Source: an uncultured Collinsella sp. (GTDB taxonomy: Bacteria; Actinomycetota; Coriobacteriia; Coriobacteriales; Coriobacteriaceae). From it: a DNA stretch of 41,756 nucleotides. The notes under the pieces are model-generated. The model did not search any database. It worked only from the letters and a program-made list of their open reading frames with translations, and was not told the origin of the DNA. Below are positions 15,145-23,580 of the stretch, in pieces (positions within the stretch are counted from its first letter, which is position 1; each line of letters starts with the position of its first letter). Where the stretch lies: assembly GCA_900544995.1 (NCBI GenBank), contig UQXC01000013.1:1-41756 (forward strand). Direction: 5' to 3'. Position numbers and translations under genes: made by a program.

Positions 15145-16164
15145 CTAGAGGGCTAGACGGATTGCATCGATAATGCGCGCGCAGCGCTGCGTGGCGGCAA
15201 GGGGCATGACGGGACTCTCGAGTTTCCCCGCCCGGATGAGCTGGGTCGCATGCTGGATTTCGCCGTAGAAATCATCAACCTCAAATGGTGCATCGATTTC
15301 GAGTACTCGACCGTCGGAATACTTCACATGGGCGAGCTCGGGGCGATGGAGACGCTCGATTTCCAACGAGCCTCGCTCACAGGCAATCGTTAAGCGGCTT
15401 TCATATGTTGCTTTGCCGTCGCACACCATATGAATGGGTATACCGCCGACGCTCATACGGATCTCGTCGGCCCAATCGACGCGGCCGCCTGATACGTCAC
15501 GCCAGCGAACTTCACGGGATGAAACCTCGCACGCGCCCGCGAGCAAATCCTCAAACCAACCGACCGCATAGCAGCCCATGTCATATAGACAGCCGCCCTG
15601 CAACGAATCAAGCAGATAGCCCGAAGGAGGCTCGCCGTAATCGAGCTTTTGCACGCTTTCAATCGAGACAATACGGCCAAGCTCACCCGACGCAAGCAAG
15701 TCCTTCACGCGAGTGCGCATCGGACAAAACCGATTCTTCATCGCCTCCATAAACAGCACGCCGCGCTCACGAGAGGCGGAGGCAATCGAGAGAGCCTCTT
15801 CCTCACTCAAAACGGCCGGCTTTTCGCACAGCACGGCCTTTCCGGCGCGCAGCGCGCGACAGGCCCAACGCGCATGCATGCCATGCGGAAGAGCCAAGTA
15901 GATTGCGTCGACATCGGTGTCGGCAATCAGCGCGTCATAAGCCGCATTGCCGTTATCGTCGACCGAGGCATGGCCATGCGCAGCATCGATCGAAAACGCT
16001 CGGCAAAATTCCTCGACATGTGCAGGAGTGCGGCCGGCCGCAGCCACCAGCCGTGCCCCGTCGACCTTCTTGAGCGACGGGGCAAATCGATGAGAAATGT
16101 GCCCAGCGCCCAAAATGCCCCAACGAACCTCACGCGAATCATTACGTAAACCTCGGTCACCCAC
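15145..16164 (-). CDS. Gfo/Idh/MocA family oxidoreductase
   Basis: 339 residues. N-terminal Rossmann domain with WGILGAGHISHRFAPSL (residues 15-31) for NAD(P), then the EKPA motif (VLCEKPAVLS) typical of the family, followed by a C-terminal alpha/beta domain with GGCLYDMGCYAV. These enzymes act on sugars, inositols or related compounds such as trans-dihydrodiols; the substrate cannot be told. GTG start at 16164 with GGGAGG upstream. Preceded by copy 2 of the hairpin element. Confidence 0.88.
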   Translation of the reverse strand: MGDRGLRNDSREVRWGILGAGHISHRFAPSLKKVDGARLVAAAGRTPAHVEEFCRAFSIDAAHGHASVDDNGNAAYDALIADTDVDAIYLALPHGMHARWACRALRAGKAVLCEKPAVLSEEEALSIASASRERGVLFMEAMKNRFCPMRTRVKDLLASGELGRIVSIESVQKLDYGEPPSGYLLDSLQGGCLYDMGCYAVGWFEDLLAGACEVSSREVRWRDVSGGRVDWADEIRMSVGGIPIHMVCDGKATYESRLTIACERGSLEIERLHRPELAHVKYSDGRVLEIDAPFEVDDFYGEIQHATQLIRAGKLESPVMPLAATQRCARIIDAIRLAL

Positions 16165-16180
16165 GATAGCCTCCCATCAG

Positions 16181-16243
16181 TTGCGGTGAAATAGTTCCTG
16201 TTGATGCCTTATTCTGCCGCAAACAGGAACTATTCCATCACAA
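16181..16243. repeat. Covarying hairpin element, copy 2
   Basis: TTGCGGTGAAATAGTTCCTG pairs with CAGGAACTATTCCATCACAA. The outer stem and the loop (TGCCTTATT, CGCAAA) agree with copy 1, but the inner 6-7 pairs differ on both strands together. It sits 17 bases before the oxidoreductase start. Confidence 0.75.
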
Positions 16244-16255
16244 GATATAAAAGGG

Positions 16256-17446
16256 TCATGAGGAGCGAGTTTTGCCGAAGACTTTAAGCATGGCCGTTAC
16301 GGGGCCCGGCTGGAAGCGCCGGCGCACGTCATCGAGACGCTCGGGGATATCGATATGCTGCGGGCAGTGGCGCGCGCATTTGCCGCACTTGACGCAATTG
16401 CTCGCCAGCTTGGCCTCGCTTGTGCGCACCGCACTCGCCGTAAAGTATTGCGACAGCCCCGTAAACCAGCTGTGCGCATAGCTCGCGTTGTAGGCGGCAA
16501 AGCAGCCGGGAATGTTGATACCCTTGGGACATGGCATGCAGTAGCCGCATCCCGTGCAGGGCACGCGATTCGATTTTTCAAACTCATCCAGCACGTGCGC
16601 GATCGTGTCGAGCTGGTTGGCAGTCATCGAATTCGGCAACGCGAGGTCTGCCAGTGACGAGTTCTCATCCACCTGCGCGGTATCGGTCATACCAGAAAGC
16701 AACATGGTCACCTGGGGATGATTCCACACCCACGAAAGACCCCAGGCGGCAGGAGTGCGCAAATGCGGGTCACGGGCACTATCGAGCACAGCGCGGGCCC
16801 GTGGCGGCAGCTTGCCCGCTAAACGCCCGCCCAGCAGCGGCTCCATCACAAACACCGCGAGGCCTCGCTCGGCGGCGGCCATGAGCCCCGCTGTTCCCGC
16901 CTGATATCGCTCTCCAGCGTAATTGTACTGGATCTGGCAAAAGTCCCACTCATATGCATCGAGCATCGTCAGGAAGTCCGCTGCGCTGCCGTGGTACGAA
17001 AAACCAATCTGGCGAATACGCCCCGCCGCCTTTTGACGCGCGATCCAGTCCTCGATGCCCAACGCCACCACACGTTCCCACTGGGCGGGCGAGGTAATGT
17101 TGTGCATGAGGTAATAGTCGATATGGTCAGTCCGTAGGCGGCGCAGTTGCTCGTCGAAGAACCGGTCGAAATCCTCCGCGCATTTGCACGAAGCATGCGG
17201 CAGCTTGGTTGCGAGCAAAACCTGGTCGCGCAAGCCCAGGCGCTCAAGCGACGCACCCACGCACGCCTCGTTGCCGGGATAGAGATAGGCCGTGTCCAGG
17301 TAGTTAATCCCCTGCTCCACCGCACGGGAAATGATGGCATCGGCTGTCTTCGCATCGGGGTGCCCCGGTGCACCGGGAAACCTCATGCAGCCCAGCCCCA
17401 ACGCCGAGATACGGTTGCCGCTTTTGGGGTCAACGCGATATTGCAC
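16256..17446 (-). CDS. Aldo/keto reductase with C-terminal 4Fe-4S ferredoxin domain
   Basis: 396 residues. TIM-barrel aldo/keto reductase with LGLGCMRFPG at the start and the catalytic Asp/Tyr region YLDTAYLYPGNE near residues 49-60, then KLPHASCK. The C-terminal third holds two iron-sulfur motifs, CTGCGYCMPCPKG and CVKCGKCARHCPQ. Such fusions occur widely in anaerobes as predicted oxidoreductases; the substrate is unknown. GTG start at 17446 with GAGGAGGGG upstream. Confidence 0.92.
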   Translation of the reverse strand: MQYRVDPKSGNRISALGLGCMRFPGAPGHPDAKTADAIISRAVEQGINYLDTAYLYPGNEACVGASLERLGLRDQVLLATKLPHASCKCAEDFDRFFDEQLRRLRTDHIDYYLMHNITSPAQWERVVALGIEDWIARQKAAGRIRQIGFSYHGSAADFLTMLDAYEWDFCQIQYNYAGERYQAGTAGLMAAAERGLAVFVMEPLLGGRLAGKLPPRARAVLDSARDPHLRTPAAWGLSWVWNHPQVTMLLSGMTDTAQVDENSSLADLALPNSMTANQLDTIAHVLDEFEKSNRVPCTGCGYCMPCPKGINIPGCFAAYNASYAHSWFTGLSQYFTASAVRTSEAKLASNCVKCGKCARHCPQHIDIPERLDDVRRRFQPGPVTAMLKVFGKTRSS

Positions 17447-17608
17447 GGCCCCTCCTCTCCCCTCGAAGCCCTAATGAGGCGAAACACAACGGCCACGTCA
17501 TCGAAACACATCGGAATCGCAATTGAGAACGTATCGTAACACAGCAGAAATCGAGCCGTCACGGCACCGCTTTAACATCAGCAAAAAGCCCGATGAAAGG
17601 AGCCGGGC

Positions 17609-17804
17609 ATGACCACGCGCGAGGACGCCTACCCCCTACCCCGGCGAGCAATACATCCTCTCGGTCGACCGCTATCAGATCGAGGTCATGGACCATCTGG
17701 ACGAGCTTCCCGCCACGGGTGCCGTCATCTTCTGCACCTTCCCCAAGGTCCGCGATGGCGTCGGATACCCCGCCCGCGTCTTTGCGGTCTGCCCTGCAGC
17801 GTAG
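17609..17804 (+). pseudogene. Decayed remnant of a cyclase family (kynurenine formamidase-like) gene
   Basis: An ATG with a good AAAGGAG site begins MTTREDAYP, then the frame must shift by one base at a C-rich spot (about 17631-17640). The shifted frame reads YPGEQYILSVDRYQIEVMDH and continues LDELPATGAVIF, ending in GVGYPARVFAVCPAA. The last 40 residues resemble the C-terminus of cyclase family proteins (LDELP, then PxRVFA). The central metal-binding part (HxGTHxD) is missing, so most of the gene was lost. An authentic small protein is possible if the frameshift is a sequencing error. Confidence 0.5.
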
Positions 17805-17880
17805 CGTCCAGGTAAACGTTTCTTTTTTATAACAGCCGCCCCGCGCACCCACCAATCACCCTGGCAGCATACAATCCATC

Positions 17881-17906
17881 AGGCGCCCCTTACGCGGGCG
17901 CCTTTT
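17881..17906 (+). terminator. Terminator behind the cyclase remnant
   Basis: AGGCGCCC and GGGCGCCT, 7-base loop, then TTTT. It lies just before the panE ribosome-binding site. Confidence 0.75.
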
Positions 17907-17925
17907 ACATGGGGAGATGATTCAC

Positions 17926-18840
17926 ATGCAGATCAACAAGGTCGCCTTTATCGGCAAGGGCGGCGTCGGCCTGCTCTACGGCAGCATGATCGCCCGGGCG
18001 CTCGGCAACGACGCCGTCGAATACGTCATGGATGATGCCCGTTTTGAGCGTCATGCGAACGACGCGCTCACCGTCAACGGCAAGCCCTGCGATCTCACGT
18101 CCGTCCGTGCCAGCGAGGCGACGCCCGCCGATCTGGTCATCCTGACAGTCAAGACCACCGGTCTCGACCAAGCACTCAAGACTATGGAGCGCGTCGTGGG
18201 ACCCAACACGCTCATCGCCTCGCTGTGCAACGGCATTACGAGCGAGCAAAAGATTGCCGAACGCTTTGGCTGGGAGCATACCGTTCTTGGTATCTGCCAG
18301 GGCATGGACGCCGTGTTTCTCAACGGCGCGCTCACCTTTACCAATGCGGGCGAAATCCGCTTTGGCGCGGCGGCCGGCACGAACCCCGCAACCATCACCG
18401 CGATCGACGAGCTCTATACGCGCTGCGGCATCGCCCATACCGTCGAGGACGACATCGCCCACCGCATGTGGGCCAAACTCATGCTCAACGACGGCATCAA
18501 CCAGACCTGCATGGCCTACGGCGGGACCTACGGAAGCGCCACGGAGCCGGGCTCCGAGCAGCGTCGCTGCTTTGTTTCCGCCATGCGCGAAACGCTTGCG
18601 GTCGCCAACGCCGAGGGCGTTGAACTGACCGAGGCAGACCTGACGCAAATGGTGCACCTCATCGAGGGAATCGACCCCGCCGGTATGCCCTCGATGGCTC
18701 AAGACCGCATCGCAAGGCGCAAAACCGAGGTTGATGAGTTCGCGGGCACCATCTGCCGCCTCGCAGCCAAACACGATATCCAGGCACCGCAAAACGAGTG
18801 GCCCTATCGGCGCATCCGCGATATCGAGAAAAGCTGGTAG
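17926..18840 (+). CDS. panE: 2-dehydropantoate 2-reductase (ketopantoate reductase family)
   Basis: 304 residues. Reduces ketopantoate to pantoate with NADPH in pantothenate/CoA synthesis. Nucleotide loop IGKGGVGLLYG at 9-19; LCNGITSEQ and the active-site lysine in WAKLMLNDGINQ are present, with a C-terminal helix bundle containing PSMAQDR. Start ATG at 17926 is chosen because GGGGAG lies 9 bases upstream; the ATG at 17917 would abut the site. No other pantothenate genes are near, and some relatives act on other 2-keto acids, so the exact substrate is likely but not certain. Confidence 0.85.
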   Translation: MQINKVAFIGKGGVGLLYGSMIARALGNDAVEYVMDDARFERHANDALTVNGKPCDLTSVRASEATPADLVILTVKTTGLDQALKTMERVVGPNTLIASLCNGITSEQKIAERFGWEHTVLGICQGMDAVFLNGALTFTNAGEIRFGAAAGTNPATITAIDELYTRCGIAHTVEDDIAHRMWAKLMLNDGINQTCMAYGGTYGSATEPGSEQRRCFVSAMRETLAVANAEGVELTEADLTQMVHLIEGIDPAGMPSMAQDRIARRKTEVDEFAGTICRLAAKHDIQAPQNEWPYRRIRDIEKSW

Positions 18841-18877
18841 CGCCAACGCGCCGCATTCAACAGCCTTAACAGCAAAA

Positions 18878-18912
18878 CCGCCGCAAGGGAACCTTTCCCC
18901 TGCGGCGGCCTT
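18878..18912 (+). terminator. panE terminator
   Basis: CCGCCGCA and TGCGGCGG form the outer stem, GGGA/TCCC the inner, followed by a short T-containing tail. Confidence 0.75.
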
Positions 18913-18949
18913 CATCTTCGTCTATGACCGGCGGCCGATCTCACAACAG

Positions 18950-19156
18950 TTAACGTTGCGACCCCGGCACCTCGTCCTCATCGTCGCGGCAAAGAACCAC
19001 GCCCGCGCTTCCCAGCAGTGCGGCCGCGATCAGCGCGCCGACCACGATAGGAGCAGTCCCGCATGTCCCCTGCATGCCCGCGACGAGCGCGACCGTGGGA
19101 CCAAGGCAGCCGAGCATCAACGCGACGGCGGCAACGGCAATATCTCGAGCATTCAC
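18950..19156 (-). CDS. Small two-helix membrane protein, unknown
   Basis: 68 residues with two hydrophobic segments (about 5-27 and 36-56) and a charged tail CRDDEDEVPGSQR. GTG start at 19156; the GGAAG upstream is somewhat far. The Gly/Ala-rich helices give no family hint. No co-directional neighbour is close. Confidence 0.55.
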   Translation of the reverse strand: MNARDIAVAAVALMLGCLGPTVALVAGMQGTCGTAPIVVGALIAAALLGSAGVVLCRDDEDEVPGSQR

Positions 19157-19273
19157 AAGACCACTTCTTCCAAGAGAAAGACCTTATTTCTCATGAACTA
19201 GTGTGCCCCGCATCCATACGCCCAGCGTACCGCCACGGTAAGGGCTCTGTTAACTCAAACGCGCATAAAGAAC

Positions 19274-19317
19274 GGGCGGCTTTACGTTGCCTAAAAGCTC
19301 AGTAAAGACGTCCGCCC
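19274..19317 (-). terminator. Terminator of the 3D-domain protein gene
   Basis: Read on the minus strand, GGGCGG and CTTTAC pair with GTAAAG and CCGCCC across the loop, followed by a T-rich stretch. Confidence 0.6.
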
Positions 19318-19346
19318 ATCATGTGCCTATTTTTGCTTATGGCAGA

Positions 19347-20123
19347 TTACCAACCGGTGTAGTAATCGGTGGTTCCGGCAGCGCAGCCGGAGTCATAGAC
19401 CTTGCAATCACCCTTGGAGCCCGTAAAGGTCGAGCCCTGGGCCATATCGCCCGCGGCAACAACGTAATAGCCGTCGGAATCGCGCCAGAAGCCCTCAGAA
19501 TCCTGAGTCCATTCGCCCGTGCGATAGTGATAAAGCACATTGCTGCTGTAATAGGTCTCGCGGCGACCGTTGTAGTTATTGACACCCGCAGAGCGCGTCA
19601 GGCCCGATCCGTTCGCGTAGGACGCGGCAGACGCGTAGGACGGAGTGTAACCGGCGTTGTAGTACGAAGCCTGGGCGGCCTCGGCAGCCTCCGCCTCGGC
19701 GGCAGCAACCTCGAGCGCTTCGCGCTTGGCATCCTCAAGTGCAGTGCGCAGCTCATCGAGCTCGGTCGACTTCGCGTCGACCTCCTCCATCGTCAAAAGA
19801 CTGCCCGCACCGTCGATACAACCCTGCAGTACAGCGCGCTCGTCATCGGTGGCATAGTCACCGTACATGTTCATGATGATCTGAGCACGCATCTCAAGGG
19901 AATCGCGCTTGGCCTCCATCGAGGCGTTCCACTCCTGCATGGAGCCAAAGCCGTCGCTGCGATAGTCGACGGGCTGCACCAGCGTCGCCTCGGACGGCGT
20001 GGATCCGACCGTGTCGGATAGTGTTGCCGCGTGGGCATCAGTTGCACCGGCGCCCGCCAAAAGTGCCACGGTCAGAGCGGCGGAAAGGGCGGCGGCTTTC
20101 GGTTTTCGTGAATCGATCCTCAT
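19347..20123 (-). CDS. Secreted coiled-coil protein with C-terminal 3D-like (double-psi barrel) domain
   Basis: 258 residues. Signal peptide to about residue 32 (ends DAHA), a central helical, Glu/Ala-rich coiled-coil region (about 75-160), a Tyr/Ser-rich linker, and a C-terminal domain reading RRETYYSS, then DGYYVVAAGDMAQGS and KVYDSGCAAGTTDYYTGW. This end matches the 3D/RlpA-like barrel of cell-wall-active proteins in Gram-positives. It probably acts on or binds peptidoglycan outside the cell. The ATG at 20123 has GGAGG 11 bases upstream. The frame stays open to 20429 but without signal or site. Confidence 0.82.
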   Translation of the reverse strand: MRIDSRKPKAAALSAALTVALLAGAGATDAHAATLSDTVGSTPSEATLVQPVDYRSDGFGSMQEWNASMEAKRDSLEMRAQIIMNMYGDYATDDERAVLQGCIDGAGSLLTMEEVDAKSTELDELRTALEDAKREALEVAAAEAEAAEAAQASYYNAGYTPSYASAASYANGSGLTRSAGVNNYNGRRETYYSSNVLYHYRTGEWTQDSEGFWRDSDGYYVVAAGDMAQGSTFTGSKGDCKVYDSGCAAGTTDYYTGW

Positions 20124-20435
20124 GTAGCTGGAAACCTCCGTAGTGCGTTTTTGCTGCGTTTGAGCTGCGTGTGATTCGATCGCGCTGCATAGTACCCCGA
20201 GCAAATCGCGACCTGCGGTTTTACTCAAAAGGCGCACGTCAATTGCGTAAAACTCACATCCTCTCAACAGGAGTTTTCCACAACTCGAATGCATAAAGCG
20301 TGTCAAAAACCCTGTTTTTGCGCCCTCTCTATGCAAAAAAGACGCCTGTGCAACCATTGTTCGCACAGGCGCCTTGAGCAGGCATTTTATGCAGTTATAC
20401 CTATCGAGTCGCAAGGGGTCCTTGCACAAGTCGCC
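20124..20435. other. 312-bp intergenic region between metY and the 3D-domain gene
   Basis: It holds the metY terminator (20335-20373) and the leader and promoter region of the 3D-domain gene; there is no coding signal with a ribosome-binding site. Confidence 0.6.
20335..20373 (-). terminator. metY terminator
   Basis: A stem of about 13 bp (GCGCCTGTGCGAAC with GTTGCACAGGCGTC) and a TTTTTT tail on the minus strand. Confidence 0.88.
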
Positions 20436-21746
20436 TTACTCGTCCAGCGCGGCGAAGGCCTGCTTCAGATCCCAAATGATATCCTCGGCGTTCTCGGTAC
20501 CGATGGAAAGACGGATCGTGGAGGGCGTGATGTTCTGCTCGGCGAGCTCCTCGGCAGAGAGCTGGGAGTGCGTGGTGGTAGCCGGGTGCACGACGAGCGA
20601 CTTGACGTCGGCCACGTTGGCGAGCAGCGAGAACACCTGCAGATGATCGATGAACTTCCAGGCGGCCTCCTGGCCACCCTTGATCTCAAAGGTAAAGATC
20701 GAGGCGCCGCCACGGGGGAAGTACTTCTGATAGAGCTCGTGATCGGGGTGCTCAGACAGGCTCGGGTGGTTCACCTTGGCGACATGGCTGTCACCAGCCA
20801 GGAACTCAACGACCTTCTTGGTGTTCTCGACATGACGGTCAACGCGCAGCGACAGAGTCTCGGTGCCCTGGAGCAGGATCCAAGCGTTGAACGGGCTGAT
20901 GCAGGCGCCCTCGTCACGCAGCAGGATGGCGCGGACATAGGTTGCGAAGGCGGCGGGACCGGCAGCCTCGGCAAACGAGACGCCATGGTAGGAGGGGTTG
21001 GGCTCGGCGATCTGCGCATACTTGCCGCTCGCCTTCCAATCGAAGTTACCGCCGTCGACGATCACGCCGCCCAGCGAGGTGCCGTGGCCGCCGATAAACT
21101 TGGTTGCGGAGTGGACGACGATGTTGGCACCATGCTCCAGCGGACGGAACAGATACGGGGTGCCGAAGGTGTTGTCGACGACAACCGGTAAACCGTGCTT
21201 CTTGGCGATCTCGGAGATGGCGTCGATGTTGGGGATGTCGGAGTTGGGGTTGCCGAGCGTCTCGAGATAGATGACCGTGGTGTTGTCCTTGATGGCACCC
21301 TCGACCTCTTCCAGGTTATGGGCATCGACAAAGGTGGTCTCGACGCCAAACTGGGAGAGCGTATGCTCCAGCAGATTGTAGGAGCCACCGTAGATGGTCT
21401 TCTGAGCCACCACGTGGTCACCGGCCTGGGCAAGAGCCTGCAGGGTATAGGTGATGGCAGCAGCACCGGAGGCGACGGCGAGACCTGCCACGCCACCCTC
21501 GAGTGCGGCGATACGATCCTCGAAGACGCCCTGGGTGGAGTTGGTCAGACGGCCGTAGATGTTACCGGCGTCGGCAAGACCAAAGCGGTCGGCGGCGTGC
21601 TGGGAGTTGCGGAACACATAGCTCGTGGTCTGGTAGATAGGCACGGCGCGGGAGTCGGATGCGGGATCGGCGCTCTCCTGGCCAACGTGAAGCTGCAGGG
21701 TATCGAAACCAAAGGTGTGCTCGGAGTTGTTGATGAACTGGCTCAT
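20436..21746 (-). CDS. metY: O-acetylhomoserine sulfhydrylase (PLP enzyme)
   Basis: 436 residues. Converts O-acetylhomoserine plus sulfide to homocysteine (or makes cysteine from O-acetylserine) in sulfur assimilation. The PLP lysine is K216 in SATKFIGGHG; the pyridine-binding Asp is D191 in VVVDNTFGTPY; SSYVF-type start YQTTSYVFRNS and YGRLTNST are family marks. ATG at 21746 follows AAGGAG. A short Cys/Met peptide lies in the leader, and a LysR gene is divergent upstream, so both attenuation and LysR control are plausible. Confidence 0.93.
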   Translation of the reverse strand: MSQFINNSEHTFGFDTLQLHVGQESADPASDSRAVPIYQTTSYVFRNSQHAADRFGLADAGNIYGRLTNSTQGVFEDRIAALEGGVAGLAVASGAAAITYTLQALAQAGDHVVAQKTIYGGSYNLLEHTLSQFGVETTFVDAHNLEEVEGAIKDNTTVIYLETLGNPNSDIPNIDAISEIAKKHGLPVVVDNTFGTPYLFRPLEHGANIVVHSATKFIGGHGTSLGGVIVDGGNFDWKASGKYAQIAEPNPSYHGVSFAEAAGPAAFATYVRAILLRDEGACISPFNAWILLQGTETLSLRVDRHVENTKKVVEFLAGDSHVAKVNHPSLSEHPDHELYQKYFPRGGASIFTFEIKGGQEAAWKFIDHLQVFSLLANVADVKSLVVHPATTTHSQLSAEELAEQNITPSTIRLSIGTENAEDIIWDLKQAFAALDE

Positions 21747-21808
21747 GATGATCTCCTTGATCGAACAAAAGTAAATAAATAAGAGAGAAGTAAGTCGCTG
21801 TCTCCTGA

Positions 21809-21862
21809 TCACGCCGACGGGCGCAAACAGGAGCCCGGCATTCGCCTTGGTAAGCAATTCAT
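21809..21862 (-). CDS. Leader peptide with two Cys and two Met codons before metY
   Basis: A 17-codon frame, MNCLPRRMPGSCLRPSA, with an excellent AGGAGG 7 bases before its ATG. It ends 63 bases before metY, and a hairpin (GCTCCTG with CAGGAGAC) spans its end. Small size and Cys/Met content suggest ribosome-mediated attenuation by sulfur amino acid supply (inference). Too short to be certain. Confidence 0.45.
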   Translation of the reverse strand: MNCLPRRMPGSCLRPSA

Positions 21863-22019
21863 ATGCGGGCCTCCTTTCGCATCCCGGTTCAGTGGTCGGT
21901 TTAATTACCTACCGCCTTTGTGTGTTTTGAATAGTACGAGCATTGTTTCGCTCGGTCAATCACTTAAAAGCGCTAACCTTTTATCGGTTTTATAGATAGC
22001 AATCGAAAGGACGGCGCCG

Positions 22020-22958
22020 ATGACCCTTCAGCAGCTTCGTTTTCTGATTGCCGTGGCAGAGTCCGGCTCAATCAACGCCGCAGCTCAGCGCCTCTATACC
22101 GCTCAGTCCAACATCTCAAACGCCGTCAAAAGCCTGGAGCAGGAACTCCACCTGGAGATCTTTACGCGCTCCAGCCGCGGCGTCACGCTCACCAACGACG
22201 GCACCGAGCTTTTGGGCTATGCGCGCCAGGTCGTAGAGCAGGCCGACATGCTCGAGGCGCGCTACGAGGACGGCGGCACCCCGCAAGCCCGCCTCGCCAT
22301 TTCCGCCCAGCACTACGCCTTTTCGGTCGAGGCCTTTGTCAACGTGGTCGAGCGCTGCCGCGACAGCAAGTTCGAGTTCATCATGCGCGAGACCACCACA
22401 TCGCAGATCATCGATGACGTCCGCGCATTTCGCAGCGATATCGGCATTCTGTATCTGGATGACTTTAACGCCCGCGTTCTGCAGAGGGCCTTCGCCGATG
22501 CCCGCGCAAGCTTCCATCACCTCTTTGATGCAAAGGTCCACGTGTTCGTAAGTGAGCGCCACCCGCTTGCCCGCCGCCCGCAGCTGTCCCTTGCCGACCT
22601 TACGCCCTATACGCGCTACAGCTTTGAGCAGGGAACCTCAAACTCCTTCTATTACGCCGAGGAGCCGTTTAGCTACATCCCCTGCGATCGCAACATTCGA
22701 GTCTCTGACCGCGGCACGCTCACCAACCTGCTGATCACCTCGAACGGCTACACGCTCTCCACCGGCGTGCTCTCAAACGAAATGCAATGGGGCATGGCAT
22801 CGATTCCGCTGGCAGATGCCCCGACGATGCACGTAGGCTATATCATGCACGATGAACGCAAGCCCTCTCCCCTGTTGCAGCAATACCTCGACGAGCTCGA
22901 CCGCATCATCCAAGAAAACCAGCCATCAGAGGACGGGGTAGATATGGTAGATTGCTAG
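22020..22958 (+). CDS. LysR family transcriptional regulator
   Basis: 312 residues. N-terminal winged helix LQQLRFLIAVAESGSINAAA with AAQRLYTAQSNISNAVKSLE as the recognition part (residues 3-45), then a substrate-binding effector domain. ATG at 22020 after GAAAGGA. It is divergent from metY with 273 bases between, which suggests it controls sulfur amino acid synthesis, as CysB/CmbR-like proteins do; the effector is unknown. Confidence 0.92.
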   Translation: MTLQQLRFLIAVAESGSINAAAQRLYTAQSNISNAVKSLEQELHLEIFTRSSRGVTLTNDGTELLGYARQVVEQADMLEARYEDGGTPQARLAISAQHYAFSVEAFVNVVERCRDSKFEFIMRETTTSQIIDDVRAFRSDIGILYLDDFNARVLQRAFADARASFHHLFDAKVHVFVSERHPLARRPQLSLADLTPYTRYSFEQGTSNSFYYAEEPFSYIPCDRNIRVSDRGTLTNLLITSNGYTLSTGVLSNEMQWGMASIPLADAPTMHVGYIMHDERKPSPLLQQYLDELDRIIQENQPSEDGVDMVDC

Positions 22959-23021
22959 CCCTCGGCGAACGCGGCGCTACAATGGTCACTCACACGAAAC
23001 GTACCCAACGAAAGGAACCAT

Positions 23022-23507
23022 GTGAAGGTCATCATCTATACCGACGGCTCGGCCCGATCAAATCCGGGACGCGGCGGATACGGTGCCGTGCTCAAATACA
23101 CCAATCCCGCCGGCAAGACCTTCACCTCCGAGCTTTCGCGCGGCTACGCCAAGACCACCAACAACCGCATGGAGCTCATGGCGGTCATCGTGGCGCTCGA
23201 GGCACTTAACCGCCCCTGCGAGGTCGAGGTCCATTCCGATTCGCAGTACGTCGTCAACGCTTTCAATAAACACTGGATCGACGGCTGGAAAAAGCGCGGG
23301 TGGAAAACTGCCAACAAGCAGCCCGTTAAGAACCGCGACCTGTGGGAGCGCCTGCTTGCCGCCAAAAGCAAGCATAAGGTGGAGTTCATCTGGGTTAAGG
23401 GCCACGCCGGCCACGAGCTCAACGAGCGCTGCGATGAGCTCGCCACCACGGCGGCCGACGGCAGTAACCTCGATATCGACACCGGCTTTAACGAGAGCGA
23501 CCTGTAA
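23022..23507 (+). CDS. rnhA: Ribonuclease HI
   Basis: 161 residues. Cleaves the RNA strand of RNA/DNA hybrids. Active-site residues D8 (YTDGSARSNPG), E51 (NNRMELMAV), D73 (HSDSQYVVNA) and D138 (NERCDELA), and the H131 loop region WVKGHAGHE, are present. GTG start at 23022 after AAAGGAA. Stand-alone gene between lysR and an oxidoreductase gene. Confidence 0.95.
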   Translation: MKVIIYTDGSARSNPGRGGYGAVLKYTNPAGKTFTSELSRGYAKTTNNRMELMAVIVALEALNRPCEVEVHSDSQYVVNAFNKHWIDGWKKRGWKTANKQPVKNRDLWERLLAAKSKHKVEFIWVKGHAGHELNERCDELATTAADGSNLDIDTGFNESDL

Positions 23508-23580
23508 CGGCGTTTTCGCACGCTTTTGTGTCCTCCCGCGCTACACTCGTCCTGTAGGCCAAACAACGCAAGGGGGACAC

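Noticed and set aside
21747..21900. SAM riboswitch or T-box before metY
   Set aside because: No conserved SAM-I core or T-box sequence seen; a leader peptide with hairpin fits better.
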